Position numbers and translations under genes: made by a program
In this document: positions 38,528 to 47,430 of the stretch, in pieces
How positions within the stretch are numbered: position 1 is the stretch's first letter
How the letters are laid out: each line of letters opens with the position of its first letter
The notes under the pieces: generated by a model
Databases searched by the model: none
The model's input: the letters and a program-made list of their open reading frames with translations, nothing else
What the model was told of the DNA's origin: nothing
Assembly: GCF_001475545.1 (NCBI RefSeq)
Contig: NZ_LDQC01000039.1
Coordinates: 1 to 60,414, forward strand
Source of the DNA: Curtobacterium luteum
GTDB lineage: Bacteria > Actinomycetota > Actinomycetes > Actinomycetales > Microbacteriaceae
Direction: 5' to 3'
Length of the DNA: 60,414 bases

Positions 38528-38803
38528 TCAGCCGTCCTCGGCACGGCGCCGGAGCGCGCGCCGCCATCGGAGTCCGACGACGACCTGGACCGCCGCCGCG
38601 GCGAGCACCAGCGCGACACCGAGGACGATGCGCCAGACGTGCAGGAGCGCGTGCGCGGGCTGCTCCTGAGGATCGCCGAACAGGGCCGGCCGGAGCGAGA
38701 ACACGACCGCGGCGAGCACCACGAGCACGTAGGAGACGATCCGTGACCACCGGATCCGACGGGCGTCACGGTCGCTCGGCGGGAGCGTCACGAGGGGTGG
38801 CAT
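38528..38803 (-). CDS. Small membrane protein (91 aa), function unknown
   Basis: Not recognised. Two predicted membrane helices (SYVLVVLAAVVFSLRP and WRIVLGVALVLAAAAVQVVVG) with basic ends. The start at 38803 is preferred, because the longer frame would run into the tRNA-Gly gene. The gene lies between two tRNA genes. Coding bias fits its neighbours, but function cannot be assigned. Confidence 0.6.
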   Translation of the reverse strand: MPPLVTLPPSDRDARRIRWSRIVSYVLVVLAAVVFSLRPALFGDPQEQPAHALLHVWRIVLGVALVLAAAAVQVVVGLRWRRALRRRAEDG

Positions 38804-38857
38804 GTCGGTCGCCGTTCGTCCGCTACGATGATGGGGCTGCGACTCGTGCGCGGCCGC

Positions 38858-38928
38858 GGGGATGTAGCTCAATGGTAGAGCCCCAGTCTTCCAAACTGGC
38901 TACGCGGGTTCGATTCCCGTCATCCCCT
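38858..38928 (+). tRNA. tRNA-Gly (anticodon TCC)
   Basis: Cloverleaf: acceptor GGGGATG with CATCCCC, D-arm GCTCAATGGTAGAGC, anticodon stem CCAGT/ACTGG with loop CTTCCAA, T-arm CGGGTTCGATTCCCG, discriminator T. CCA is not encoded. Confidence 0.95.
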
Positions 38929-38992
38929 CTCTCCCGGCACTGCGCCGTTTCCCGGACTGCGCCGACACGGACGATCCAACGACGGAGCGCAC

Positions 38993-39376
38993 ATGAAGAA
39001 GTCGGGCATCCTCAACGCGGACCTCAACGCAGCGATCTCCCGTCTCGGACACGGTGACCTCGTGGTCGTCGCCGACTGCGGGTTGCCCGCACCGAGTGGC
39101 GTGCCGGTCGTCGACCTCGCGCTCGTCCACGGGGTGCCGAGCTTCCGGGACGTGGTGGACGCCCTGCTCGCCGAGGTCGTGTTCCAGGACGCGTTCGCCG
39201 CTGCCGAGCGTGACGGGTCGAGCGCCGGTGACTGGATCGACGGGCGGTTCCCGGACGTGCGCACCGTGCCGCACGACGAGCTCAAGGCCATGACGGCCCG
39301 GGCGCGGCTCTTCGTCCGCACCGGTGAGGCGACACCGTACGCCAACGTGGTGCTCGCCTGCGGCGTCCCGTTCTGA
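38993..39376 (+). CDS. rbsD: D-ribose pyranase
   Basis: Interconverts beta-pyranose and beta-furanose forms of ribose before RbsK; cytoplasmic. 127 aa, family length. N-terminal MKKSGILNADLNAAISRLGHGD with the conserved His20, and VVADCGLP (Asp28). C-terminal RTGEATPYANVVLACGVPF is the family end motif. GGAG lies 8 nt before the ATG. It is alone here: no rbsK or ribose ABC genes are near, so it is not in the usual ribose operon. Confidence 0.93.
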   Translation: MKKSGILNADLNAAISRLGHGDLVVVADCGLPAPSGVPVVDLALVHGVPSFRDVVDALLAEVVFQDAFAAAERDGSSAGDWIDGRFPDVRTVPHDELKAMTARARLFVRTGEATPYANVVLACGVPF

Positions 39377-39378
39377 CC

Positions 39379-39397
39379 CGCCTCCGAGGCAGAGGCG
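39379..39397 (+). terminator. Weak hairpin after rbsD
   Basis: CGCCTC pairs with GAGGCG across a 7-nt loop, starting 2 nt after the stop codon. Short stem, so low confidence. Confidence 0.35.
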
Positions 39398-39434
39398 CGA
39401 CCGCCGAGGCCCGAGGCGTCCGTTCGGCCCGAGG

Positions 39435-39734
39435 TCAGGACGCGGAGCCTCCGCCGAGCGTGAGCGTGACGTGCGGGACATCCCCGAGCTCGACGCCCGC
39501 ACGACGTCGTTCGACGGCCCGGAGCGGCACGAGGTAGCCGCCGTCCTTCGGGAACAGGGAGGTCGTCCAGGACACCCTGCCGATCGTCACCTGGGCGGGG
39601 ATGACGCCCCAGCCGTAGGTCAGCATCGGTGCGAGCTCGTGGATCGTCTCGGCGGCGTCGGGCGGCACGACGGCGTAGAAGAACGGCGCAGGACCGCGCC
39701 ACTCGATGACCTCGCCGTCGAACTCGATCTCCAC
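39435..39734 (-). CDS. DUF1905 family protein
   Basis: 99 aa beta-barrel-like domain of unknown function. The family pattern is visible: EIEFDGEVIEWRGPAPFFYAVVP at the N-terminus and YGWGVIPAQVTIGRVSWTTSLFPKDGGYLVPLRAVER in the middle. The GTG at 39734 is preferred: a -10 box TACGAT (39741-39746) ends 6 nt upstream, so the message is probably leaderless. The longer frame from 39917 is low-quality Arg/Pro sequence. Confidence 0.85.
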   Translation of the reverse strand: MEIEFDGEVIEWRGPAPFFYAVVPPDAAETIHELAPMLTYGWGVIPAQVTIGRVSWTTSLFPKDGGYLVPLRAVERRRAGVELGDVPHVTLTLGGGSAS

Positions 39735-39740
39735 GCGGCG

Positions 39741-39746
39741 ATCGTA
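39741..39746 (-). promoter_or_regulatory. -10 box TACGAT for a leaderless start
   Basis: On the minus strand TACGAT ends 6 nt before the GTG at 39734, with no ribosome binding site. Confidence 0.5.
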
Positions 39747-39879
39747 CGACGCCGGGCGAGCCGATCGCCGGATCCGGAGACGGCCGTTCCGCTGCGCGGA
39801 TCCCGGGGATCGTGGACCCGATCGTCCACGGACGGGAACAGGAGTCATCGTCCGACGCGAGGGACGGGACGGACGCGCC

Positions 39880-39894
39880 CCGCGCCTCCAGGCC
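39880..39894. repeat. GGCCTGGAGGCGCGG element half-copy (intergenic)
   Basis: Exact 15-bp copy (complement) between the DUF1905 gene and the Endo-H-like gene. Its other palindrome arm is not present in full. Confidence 0.6.
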
Positions 39895-39945
39895 GGTGCC
39901 GGAGCCGCGGGGCGCACGAGGCGAGCCGCCGGAGCGACGCGCGCG

Positions 39946-40905
39946 TCAGTGGTACGACGCGGCCTGCCCGTAGAGCACCTGCGTCAACGACGACACGTAC
40001 GGCGAGACGTCACCGTCCGGCAGGTTGTACGTCATGAAGACGCCGTACCCGTCGGCCTTGGTGCGCGTCGCGAGCGAGACGGCCGTCGACTGCGACGTGT
40101 TCTGGATGTCGACCGCGGCCGCGGACAGGCGGTCCTTGCCGAGGCCCGGGATCGACGGCGCCGAGTAGCTGCCGTAGTACGGGTTCCAGGCGTAGTCGAG
40201 CTGGGAGCCGATCGTCGAGCTCGACGACGCCAGCGCGGAGGACGCCGGGCCGATGTCGTAGAACGAGATGAGCTTGCCCGGCATGTCGGCGCGGAGGGCA
40301 CTGATGAGCCACCCGATCGACTGCTGGTTCGGCTGCGGGGTGCCGTTCGCCCCGTAGTCCGAGTACTCGTCGTCGAGGTCCACCCCGTCGAGCCCGTACT
40401 TCGCCACGGTCGCCGAGACCTGGGCGGCGAAGTCCGAGGCAGCGGCCTGCGTCGGGAAGTTGGCGATGCCGGCGCCCTGGTGGTTGCCGAGGATCGACAG
40501 CGAGACCTTGATGCCCTTGGCCTGCAGCGGCCGGATCTGGGTCGCGGCGTCGTCGAGCGTGCGCTGGACGTTCTCGTTGTTGTACAGGACGGCCTTCGTC
40601 CCGTCCCAGTTGATGTTCGCGGCGAAGATGATCGCCACGTCGAACGCGTTCGCGCCGTTCGCCAGGGTGTACCGGCCGACGTTCGCCAGCTGGTCGTTGT
40701 TCACCTCGACGTAGGCGATGCTCGTCGGCCCGCTCTTCGTGGGCGCGGCGTGCGGCTGTGCCCCGTGCCCGACGCCGTGGTGGGCGCCGACGCCGTGCGA
40801 CAGACCGGTGGGTGAGGGCGCTGCCGAGGCCGCGGACGGCACGAGCGGTGCCGCCACCATCGCGGCGATCGCCGCGATGATCCCGAACTTCGTGGACTTC
40901 TTCAT
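39946..40905 (-). CDS. Secreted GH18 endo-beta-N-acetylglucosaminidase (Endo H-like)
   Basis: Would cut between the two core GlcNAc residues of high-mannose N-glycans, releasing the glycan from protein. 319 aa. A Sec signal peptide (1-29, ending SAASAA), then a His/Gly-rich linker (about 34-52), then a TIM barrel. The GH18 catalytic motif is DGVDLDDEYSDYG (Asp173, Asp176, Asp178, Glu180), closest in style to Endo H. GAGGAG lies 4 nt before the ATG. It is downstream of the GH38 gene on the same strand, separated by two hairpins (40929-40991), so it may have its own promoter. A chitinase role is less likely given the motif and neighbours. The substrate is inferred. Confidence 0.88.
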   Translation of the reverse strand: MKKSTKFGIIAAIAAMVAAPLVPSAASAAPSPTGLSHGVGAHHGVGHGAQPHAAPTKSGPTSIAYVEVNNDQLANVGRYTLANGANAFDVAIIFAANINWDGTKAVLYNNENVQRTLDDAATQIRPLQAKGIKVSLSILGNHQGAGIANFPTQAAASDFAAQVSATVAKYGLDGVDLDDEYSDYGANGTPQPNQQSIGWLISALRADMPGKLISFYDIGPASSALASSSSTIGSQLDYAWNPYYGSYSAPSIPGLGKDRLSAAAVDIQNTSQSTAVSLATRTKADGYGVFMTYNLPDGDVSPYVSSLTQVLYGQAASYH

Positions 40906-40928
40906 GACACTCCTCTTCGAGTGATGAA

Positions 40929-40991
40929 CCGGTCGGCGGGTGCCGACCGGAGACCGCCGCCGGGGCACCCGAAGCCCCGGCGGCGGGGTCT
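40929..40991 (-). terminator. Double hairpin between GH38 and Endo-H-like genes
   Basis: First, AGACCGCCGCCGGGGC (40951-40966) pairs with 40974-40991 with a 2-nt bulge around a 7-nt loop. Next to it, CCGGTCGGC pairs perfectly with GCCGACCGG around GGGT. It lies directly after the GH38 stop codon. Confidence 0.8.
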
Positions 40992-43900
40992 CAGGCGGTC
41001 GTGCGTGCGAAGCGGAACGTCCGGACCTCGTAGGCGTCGACCGGGAACGCCGCGACGCCGTCGGTGACGGCGGCCACGCCCGGCAGAGCAGGGTCGGCTT
41101 CCTCGAGCAGGGTGACCTCGACCGGATCGCCGAAGACGACCCCGTCGAAAGGCCCACCGACGACCCCGCCGGCAGCGCCGCCGACCGCGATGCCCCCGGT
41201 CCCCCGTCGCCCGGACGGCTCGTACACGCGCACGACCAGGTCGCCCGAGCGGTCGTCGGCGAGCTTCACGCTCGACAGGACGACGTCACCGGAGACCTGC
41301 ACGAGCGGCTCGAACCCGTGTGCCCCCGTGATCACCCTCGCAGAGGCGTTCATCACGACGCCGGCCTCCGTCGCCCCGAGCTGGTCGGTGCCGATGACGA
41401 TGCCGTAGCGGTGCGTCTGCTCGCCCTGGTCGGTCTCGGGGTCGGGGAACCGCGGTGCCCGGAGCAGCGAGAGCCGCACGGTGGTGGTGACGTGCCCGTC
41501 GACCGCGTCGCGCGTGGTGTCGAACCCGTGGATCGAGTCGTTCACGAGCGCCACCCCGAAGCCCGGCTCCTCGACGAGGACGTAGCGGTGCATCGAGGTC
41601 TCGAACTTCGCGGCCTCCCACGAGGTGTTCGTGTGCGTCACCCGCTTCTGCGCGCCGAACTGCGTCTCGGCGACGGTGTGCTCGGCGCGGACGTCGAGCG
41701 GGAACGCGACCTTGAGGAACTTCTCGGTCTCGTGCCAGTCCGTCACCTGCGCGAACTCGAGCGTGCGGGACCCGGGCGCGAGCGTGATCTCCTGCGTCAC
41801 GGTGGAGTCCCCGAACGACCGCGACACGACGACCCGCGCTGTGCCGTCGGCGTCGGTCGAAGCATCGATCGAGTCGACCGCTACGAGGTCCTCGACCCGG
41901 TTCCGGTAGTACCGGTCGACGTCCCACGCATCCCACATGTTCGGGAAGTCCTGGTGCAGCTGCAGCAGGTTCGCGGCCTGCCCCGGTGCGATCGCCTCGC
42001 GTCCGGTCGTCAGGTCGACGGCACTCGTCACGAGCCCGCGGCCGTCGACGACCACGCGGACGAGGTCGTTCGTCAGCACGTACCCGCCGTCCTGCTCGGT
42101 CAACGACACCGGGGTCGGCGCCGGCACGCCGGTCGCCGGGAGCGCGCCCTGTGCGGGTGCGCCGGCCTGGAGGAACGGGGCCGGGTTGACGACGATCGTC
42201 TCGTCGCCGACGCCCGTCAGTGCCGACAGAGCGGCGGTGATGACCGCTTCGAGGCGTGCCGCCGTCTCGGCGTACTTCGCCACCGCTTCGCGGTGCACCC
42301 ACGCGATGGAGGTGCCGGGCAGGATGTCGTGGAACTGCTGCAGGAGGACCTGCTGCCAGAGGGCGTCGAGCTCGTCGTACGGGTACGCGAAGTCGGTGCG
42401 GGCAGCCGCGGTCGCCGCCCACAGCTCCGCCTCGATCAGCAGTTGCTCGCTCCGGCGGTTGCCCTGCTTCGTCTGGTGCTGGCTCGTGAGCGTCGCCCGG
42501 TGCAGCTCGAGGTAGAGCTCCCCCACCCACACCGGCGGGTTCGGCAGCTCGGACTTCGCCCGGTCGAAGAACGCGTCGGGATGCTCCCAGCGGACCTTCG
42601 CGCTGCCCTCGAGGTCGGCGAGCCGGGCGGCCGTGCCGGTCATCTCACGGGTCGTGCCACCGCCGCCGTCGCCCCACCCGACGGGTGCGATCGATCCCGT
42701 CGCCAGCCGGTTCTCACGGAACTGCCGGGAGGCCTTCGCCACCTCTTCGCCCGAGAGCCGGGAGTTGTAGGTGTCCATCGACGGGAAGTGCGAGAACACC
42801 CGCGAGCCGTCGATGCCCTCCCAGAGGAAGGTGTGGTGCGGGAACTTGTTGACCTGGTTCCACGAGATCTTCTGCGTGAAGAACCACTCGAAGCCCGCGC
42901 GACGCATGAGCTGCGGCAGCGCCGGCGAGTACCCGAAGCTGTCCGGCAGCCAGACGCCCTTCGGTCGGATGCCGAACTCCCGCTCGAAGAACCGCTGCCC
43001 CTGCGAGAACTGCCGCACGATGCTCTCACCCGTGGGCATCACCGTGTCGGACTCCACCCACATGCCGCCGAGGGGCAGGAAGCGCCCGGCCTCGACCGCG
43101 GCCTGCACGCGCGCGTAGACCTCGGGTCGGTGCTCCTTGATCCAGGCGTACTGCTGCGCGCTCGACATGCCGTAGAGGAAGTCGTCGGTCTGGTCGATGA
43201 GCTCGGTCATCGTGGAGGTGGTGCGGGCGACCTTGCGGATCGTCTCGCGGACCGGCCAGAGCCAGGCGGAGTCGATGTGCGCGTGCCCGATCGCCGAGAT
43301 GGTGTGCGCCGAGGCGTCGGCCGGAGCGGCGAGGACGTCGGCGAGCGCCGCCCGGGCATCCCCGGCGGTCGCCGCGATGCGCTGCAGGTCGAGCCGGTCG
43401 AGCGCGTCGTCGAGGGCCTGCAGGATCCGCATCCGCCGGGGCCCCTCGGGCAGCTGCGCCTGGAGTTCGAGGAGCACCTCGAGGTCGAGCGCGAGCTCGT
43501 GCACGTCGGACTCGAACACGGCGAGGTCCATCCGGCGCGAGGTGTAGAGGCGCTTCGGGGACGAGGTCTCGATGTCGCCCTCGTGCGTGACGAGGAAGGG
43601 GTGGTAGTCGAGCAGGACGGGGTTCGACGCGGCCTCGACGAAGAGCTCGACGCTCTCGCCGCCCGTGGCCCGCTCGGCGATGAGCACCCACTGGTTCCGC
43701 GGGTTGATCGACTTCACCGGCGTGCCGTCGGCGAGGTACACGAGCCCTTCGCACTGGAAGCCCGGCATGTTCTTGTCGAACCCGAGGTCGATCACGGCCT
43801 CGACGCGGCGTCCCGCCCAGTCCGCCGGCACCGTTCCGGTCAGCCGGAACCACGTCGTGCCCCACGCGGCGCCCCACGTCGTGCCGACTTCGTAGGGCTC

Positions 43901-44059
43901 GAAGTCGAGCGTGAGCCCGGATGCCGGCGGGATCGGCTCACCGGGGAGTTCGTGCCAGGCGGTGTCGAGCGGCGTCGCCGTGGCGTGCACCGCGGGCAGG
44001 ATCCGCTCGTCGAGGACCCGTCGGGCGCGTCCGGTGGTGAGGGGGATGTCGTCGTGCAT
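40991..44059 (-). CDS. Alpha-mannosidase, glycoside hydrolase family 38
   Basis: Cytoplasmic (no signal peptide) exo-alpha-mannosidase that would trim mannose from imported oligosaccharides. 1022 aa, the full length for bacterial GH38. Metal ligands in IGHAHIDSAWLW (258-263), nucleophile Asp373 in WLPDSFGYSPALPQLM, QKISWNQVNKFPHHTFLWEG, then the central helical domain and the C-terminal beta-sandwich. A Gly-rich stretch near residues 960-985 (GRRGTGGIAVGG onward) interrupts the last beta domain. GGAAGG lies 5 nt before the ATG. It follows the GH5-like gene by about 106 bp. Linkage preference (1,2/1,3/1,6) is not readable. Confidence 0.95.
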   Translation of the reverse strand: MHDDIPLTTGRARRVLDERILPAVHATATPLDTAWHELPGEPIPPASGLTLDFEPYEVGTTWGAAWGTTWFRLTGTVPADWAGRRVEAVIDLGFDKNMPGFQCEGLVYLADGTPVKSINPRNQWVLIAERATGGESVELFVEAASNPVLLDYHPFLVTHEGDIETSSPKRLYTSRRMDLAVFESDVHELALDLEVLLELQAQLPEGPRRMRILQALDDALDRLDLQRIAATAGDARAALADVLAAPADASAHTISAIGHAHIDSAWLWPVRETIRKVARTTSTMTELIDQTDDFLYGMSSAQQYAWIKEHRPEVYARVQAAVEAGRFLPLGGMWVESDTVMPTGESIVRQFSQGQRFFEREFGIRPKGVWLPDSFGYSPALPQLMRRAGFEWFFTQKISWNQVNKFPHHTFLWEGIDGSRVFSHFPSMDTYNSRLSGEEVAKASRQFRENRLATGSIAPVGWGDGGGGTTREMTGTAARLADLEGSAKVRWEHPDAFFDRAKSELPNPPVWVGELYLELHRATLTSQHQTKQGNRRSEQLLIEAELWAATAAARTDFAYPYDELDALWQQVLLQQFHDILPGTSIAWVHREAVAKYAETAARLEAVITAALSALTGVGDETIVVNPAPFLQAGAPAQGALPATGVPAPTPVSLTEQDGGYVLTNDLVRVVVDGRGLVTSAVDLTTGREAIAPGQAANLLQLHQDFPNMWDAWDVDRYYRNRVEDLVAVDSIDASTDADGTARVVVSRSFGDSTVTQEITLAPGSRTLEFAQVTDWHETEKFLKVAFPLDVRAEHTVAETQFGAQKRVTHTNTSWEAAKFETSMHRYVLVEEPGFGVALVNDSIHGFDTTRDAVDGHVTTTVRLSLLRAPRFPDPETDQGEQTHRYGIVIGTDQLGATEAGVVMNASARVITGAHGFEPLVQVSGDVVLSSVKLADDRSGDLVVRVYEPSGRRGTGGIAVGGAAGGVVGGPFDGVVFGDPVEVTLLEEADPALPGVAAVTDGVAAFPVDAYEVRTFRFARTTA

Positions 44060-44165
44060 GGGGTCCTTCCGGGAGGGAGGGCCGGCGTCGCTGCCGGCAG
44101 CAGGGCGGATGTGTGGAGCTGGTGGTGGGCAGAGCGGCTGGTGGTCAGTGCCCGGGGCCCTCGGC

Positions 44166-45551
44166 TCAGGGCATGGTCGCGGGGTGCGCGACCGAGAGTG
44201 CGGTGCCGTCGAGGTCCGTCGGTACCTCCACGATGCTCGTGATCCCCCGTGCGGTGCGGAGCGCCTCGTCGGCGAGTCGGGAACGCAGGACCACCTGCGG
44301 CCCGCGGCCGTCGTGCGACGACTCGGCGAGCGCGAGCCACGCGGCGGCGAACCGGCCACCGGGCGCGCAGTCGGCCCTGGTGCCGTACCGGGGCGACCCG
44401 TCGCCCAGCACGTCGTCGAGGACGAGCGCGGTCGACGGTGGCTCCACCGCCGAGGTGATCCCGCTGCGGGCGAGGGCGGCGAACGCCTCCCCCGCCGGCT
44501 TCAGCGCGCCGTCGTTGGTGAACAGGCCGAGGTCGTACTCGAGCTCGGGGAAGTCGGCGAGGGACCGGGAGACGTCGTGCGAGCACCACCACGTGACGCC
44601 GAGGACGTCCTGCGCGCCCGCGACGTGCCGCACGGTCTGTTCGGTGAACGCCGCCGCGTCCGACGGCGGGACGACGTTCGTCGGGGCCCCGACCTCCTGG
44701 AGCCAGTTCGGGCGTCCGGGTTCCCGGTTCCAGGCCGCCGCGAGCTGGAGCAGGTACTCCCCGTGCCGGACCGAGCCGGCGCCGAGCGGCCCGTGCAGCG
44801 CCGCCGTGCCGTTGAACACCCACGAGTGCGTGACGGTGGCGTCACCGTGGTCCGCGGCGTGCTCCGGCCCGAAGGGCTGCGCGTCGTCGTACCAGGCCGC
44901 GTCGTACTGGGCGACGGTGACCAGCGGCCCCGAGCGCGACCCGGCGGCGGGACGGCGCGACCCGGCGGCGGACGGGACCGAGTCGGCGGACCCGTGCCGC
45001 GCCTCCAGGCCGACGGCGCGGGATCCCAGTCCCCGCCTGGCGGCCGCGACCATCGCCCCCGCCCACGCGTGCCCCTGCTCCGCCGTGGTGTCGTGGGGGG
45101 CCGGGTGCGGCGCGTGTGCGAACTGGTTGACCTCGTTGCCGATCGAGATGCCGAGCAGGTTCGGCTTGTCCGCGACGGCACCGGCGAGCGCCTCGACGTA
45201 GGCGGCGGTCGACGCGACGACGTCCGGGTCGGTGAACATGTTCCGGCGGTGCCAGCTGTCGAGCCAGGACGGCACGAAGTCGAAGCTCGACAGGTGCCCC
45301 TGCAACGCGTCGACGTTGACGTCGAGGCCGAACGACCCCGCGATGTCCACGACGGTCGCCACGTCGCGCAGCGCCGACGCCCGGATGAGCGTGCGGTTCG
45401 GCTGCACGACGGGCCAGATCGGGAAGATCCGCACGTGGTCCGCGCCGAGGGATGCGATCGCCTCGAGGTCGCGCGCCGTGTCCGACGCCGAGAAGTCGAG
45501 CCAGGAGTGGAACCACCCCACGGCCGGGGTGTAGTTGACGCCGAAGCGCAT
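44166..45551 (-). CDS. GH5-like glycoside hydrolase, candidate N-glycan-core beta-mannosidase
   Basis: 461 aa, no signal peptide, so cytoplasmic. TIM barrel with RFGVNYTP at strand 1, ADHVRIFPIWP, acid/base Glu140 in SIGNEVNQF, and nucleophile Glu286 in NWLQEVGAPT, the clan GH-A pattern. Its style suits GH5 (possibly subfamily 18, which cleaves Man-beta-GlcNAc in bifidobacterial N-glycan loci); that subfamily call is inference. The ATG overlaps the upstream permease stop (TGATG), so it is in the importer operon. The segment at about 180-205 (GLEARHGSADSVP then Ala/Gly/Ser/Arg) is an insertion that contains an exact dispersed-repeat copy. Confidence 0.82.
   Translation of the reverse strand: MRFGVNYTPAVGWFHSWLDFSASDTARDLEAIASLGADHVRIFPIWPVVQPNRTLIRASALRDVATVVDIAGSFGLDVNVDALQGHLSSFDFVPSWLDSWHRRNMFTDPDVVASTAAYVEALAGAVADKPNLLGISIGNEVNQFAHAPHPAPHDTTAEQGHAWAGAMVAAARRGLGSRAVGLEARHGSADSVPSAAGSRRPAAGSRSGPLVTVAQYDAAWYDDAQPFGPEHAADHGDATVTHSWVFNGTAALHGPLGAGSVRHGEYLLQLAAAWNREPGRPNWLQEVGAPTNVVPPSDAAAFTEQTVRHVAGAQDVLGVTWWCSHDVSRSLADFPELEYDLGLFTNDGALKPAGEAFAALARSGITSAVEPPSTALVLDDVLGDGSPRYGTRADCAPGGRFAAAWLALAESSHDGRGPQVVLRSRLADEALRTARGITSIVEVPTDLDGTALSVAHPATMP
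44997..45011 (-). repeat. GGCCTGGAGGCGCGG element copy inside the GH5-like gene
   Basis: Exact 15-bp copy encoding part of VGLEARHG in a low-complexity insertion of the enzyme. Confidence 0.6.
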
Positions 45552-46561
45552 CAGCCCTTCACCCCGCCCTCTTCGACGCCCTTGAAGAAGAAGCGCTGGA
45601 GCACCGCGAAGATCACCGCGATCGGGATGAACGCGATCATCGTGCCGGCGGCGATCATGCGCTGGTCGGTGGCGAACGTGCCCTGGAGGTACTGCAGACC
45701 GACCGTGAGCGTGAGGTTCTGCGGCGACTGGAGCACGATGAGCGGCCAGAGGAAGTCGTCCCACGCGCCGATGAACGAGAAGATCGCGATCACGGCGATG
45801 GTGCCCTGCACGGCCGGCAACGAGATGTACCGGAGGCGCTGCATCGCGTTCGCGCCGTCCATCACCGCGGCCTGGTCGATCTCCTCGGGGATCTGCCGGA
45901 ACGCGTTGAACATGAGCAGGACGTTGAGTGCGGCGATCATGCCGGGCAGGGCGACACCGACGAGGTTGTCGGCGAGGCCGAGGTCCTTCACGGTGACGAA
46001 CTGGCTGATGATCGTCGCCTCGCCGGGCAGCACGAGGGTGGCGAGGAAGAGCCCGAGCACGGCCTTCCGGAAGCGCCACTGCAGGCGGGCGAGGGCGAAC
46101 CCGGCGAGCGTCGCGAAGACGATGTTGCCGAACACGTCGATCGCGGCGACGAGCAGCGAGTTGCCGATGTACTTCCAGACCGGGATCGCGGCCGCCACCT
46201 TGAGGTAGTTCTCGATCGTCGGCTCGGTCGGGATGAACGACGGGTTCGCCGTGTAGATGTCCTCGCCGGCGCCCTTGAGCGAGGTCGAGAGCTGCCAGAG
46301 GAACGGGCCGATCGTGATGAAGAGCACCACGACCAGCAGGACGTAGCGGACGACCTTCTCGCGGGTGGACATGACGCCCCAGACGACGCGACGCCGCTTG
46401 CGTCCGTCACCGTCGCGCCCGTCGCGCCCGCTTCGTCCGTCTCGTCCGTTCGGCCTGGAGGCGCGGTGCGCGTCCGTCGCGCCGGTCACGTCCGGTGCGG
46501 GGGCCGCCGCGCCGGCGGCGCCCCCGATGACCGGCTCGGTCGTGTTCGTCGTGTTCGTCAC
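45551..46561 (-). CDS. Carbohydrate ABC transporter permease (MalG type)
   Basis: 336 aa. The C-terminal 275 residues form the six-helix permease with the EAA loop FRQIPEEIDQAAVMDGANAMQRLRYISLP. The N-terminal 65 residues are an unusual low-complexity cytoplasmic extension (Thr/Ala-rich, then repeated GRDGR and KRRR), which includes HRASRP encoded by an exact dispersed-repeat copy. GTG start overlapping the upstream permease stop (GTGA). The ATPase is not in the locus; such importers usually share MsiK. Confidence 0.93.
   Translation of the reverse strand: MTNTTNTTEPVIGGAAGAAAPAPDVTGATDAHRASRPNGRDGRSGRDGRDGDGRKRRRVVWGVMSTREKVVRYVLLVVVLFITIGPFLWQLSTSLKGAGEDIYTANPSFIPTEPTIENYLKVAAAIPVWKYIGNSLLVAAIDVFGNIVFATLAGFALARLQWRFRKAVLGLFLATLVLPGEATIISQFVTVKDLGLADNLVGVALPGMIAALNVLLMFNAFRQIPEEIDQAAVMDGANAMQRLRYISLPAVQGTIAVIAIFSFIGAWDDFLWPLIVLQSPQNLTLTVGLQYLQGTFATDQRMIAAGTMIAFIPIAVIFAVLQRFFFKGVEEGGVKG
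46452..46466 (+). repeat. GGCCTGGAGGCGCGG element copy inside the permease gene
   Basis: Exact 15-bp copy in the N-terminal extension of the MalG-type permease. Confidence 0.6.
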
Positions 46562-47430
46562 TTGTCGGCCTTGCTGTTCATGCGGGCGAGGGCGAGCATC
46601 GGGATGAGCGTCACGACGAAGAGCAGGAGGCTCAGGGCGGACGCGTAGCCGAGGTTGCCGGTGAAGCCGCGGGCGTACTGCTGGATGAGCATGACGAGCG
46701 AGTTGTCCTGCCCGCCGGGGCCACCCGTGCCGTTGGTGAGGATGTACAGCTCGCTGAACACCCGGAGCGCCGAGACGCACACGAGGATGCCGACGAGGGT
46801 CATCGTCCCGCGGACGCCGGGCATCGTGACCGACCAGAACCGCCGCACGGCACCGGCGCCGTCGAGCGCCGCTGCCTCGTGGAGGTCCTTGCCGACGTTC
46901 CCGAGGGCCGCGAGGAAGATGATCATGTAGTAGCCGAGGCCCTTCCAGACCGTCAGGCTGATCGCGCTGATCAGCAGCAGCCACCGGTCAGTGAGGAACG
47001 GGATGCCCGCGCCCCCGAGCGCCTTGACGATCTCGTTGATGACCCCGCGGTCGTCGAGGATCCACGTCCAGATGAGGCCGACGACGACCGCGGAGGCGAT
47101 CACGGGCGTGTAGTACGCCGTGCGGAAGAACGCGATGCCGGGGAGCTTCTGTTGCACGAGCACCGCGATGAGGAGCGGCAGCACGGTGAGCAGCGGCAGG
47201 CAGACCGCCATGTAGATGACGCTGTTGAGGAGCGCCTCCCACACCTGCGGATCGGCGAGCAGGGTCCTGAAGTTCGCGAGACCGACCCACTGGCTCACGC
47301 CCCCGAGCGGACTGGCGTTCGTGAACGACAGCCGGACGGTGTTGATCGACGGCCAGAGGCTGAAGGCGAGCAGCCAGACGAGTGCCGGCAGGACGAGCAG
47401 CCAGGGCGTGAACCAGCGGTTGGCGCGCAT
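46558..47430 (-). CDS. Carbohydrate ABC transporter permease (MalF type)
   Basis: 290 aa, six helices, EAA loop VGKDLHEAAALDGAGAVRRFWSVTMPGVR. N-terminus MRANRWFTPWLLVLPALVWLLAF is typical. The ATG overlaps the binding-protein stop (TGATG). Pairs with the MalG-type permease. Confidence 0.94.
   Translation of the reverse strand: MRANRWFTPWLLVLPALVWLLAFSLWPSINTVRLSFTNASPLGGVSQWVGLANFRTLLADPQVWEALLNSVIYMAVCLPLLTVLPLLIAVLVQQKLPGIAFFRTAYYTPVIASAVVVGLIWTWILDDRGVINEIVKALGGAGIPFLTDRWLLLISAISLTVWKGLGYYMIIFLAALGNVGKDLHEAAALDGAGAVRRFWSVTMPGVRGTMTLVGILVCVSALRVFSELYILTNGTGGPGGQDNSLVMLIQQYARGFTGNLGYASALSLLLFVVTLIPMLALARMNSKADK

Noticed and set aside
40940-44242. Long plus-strand open frame (1100 codons) opposite the GH38 gene
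   Set aside because: Shadow of the alpha-mannosidase gene, which has clear catalytic motifs on the minus strand.
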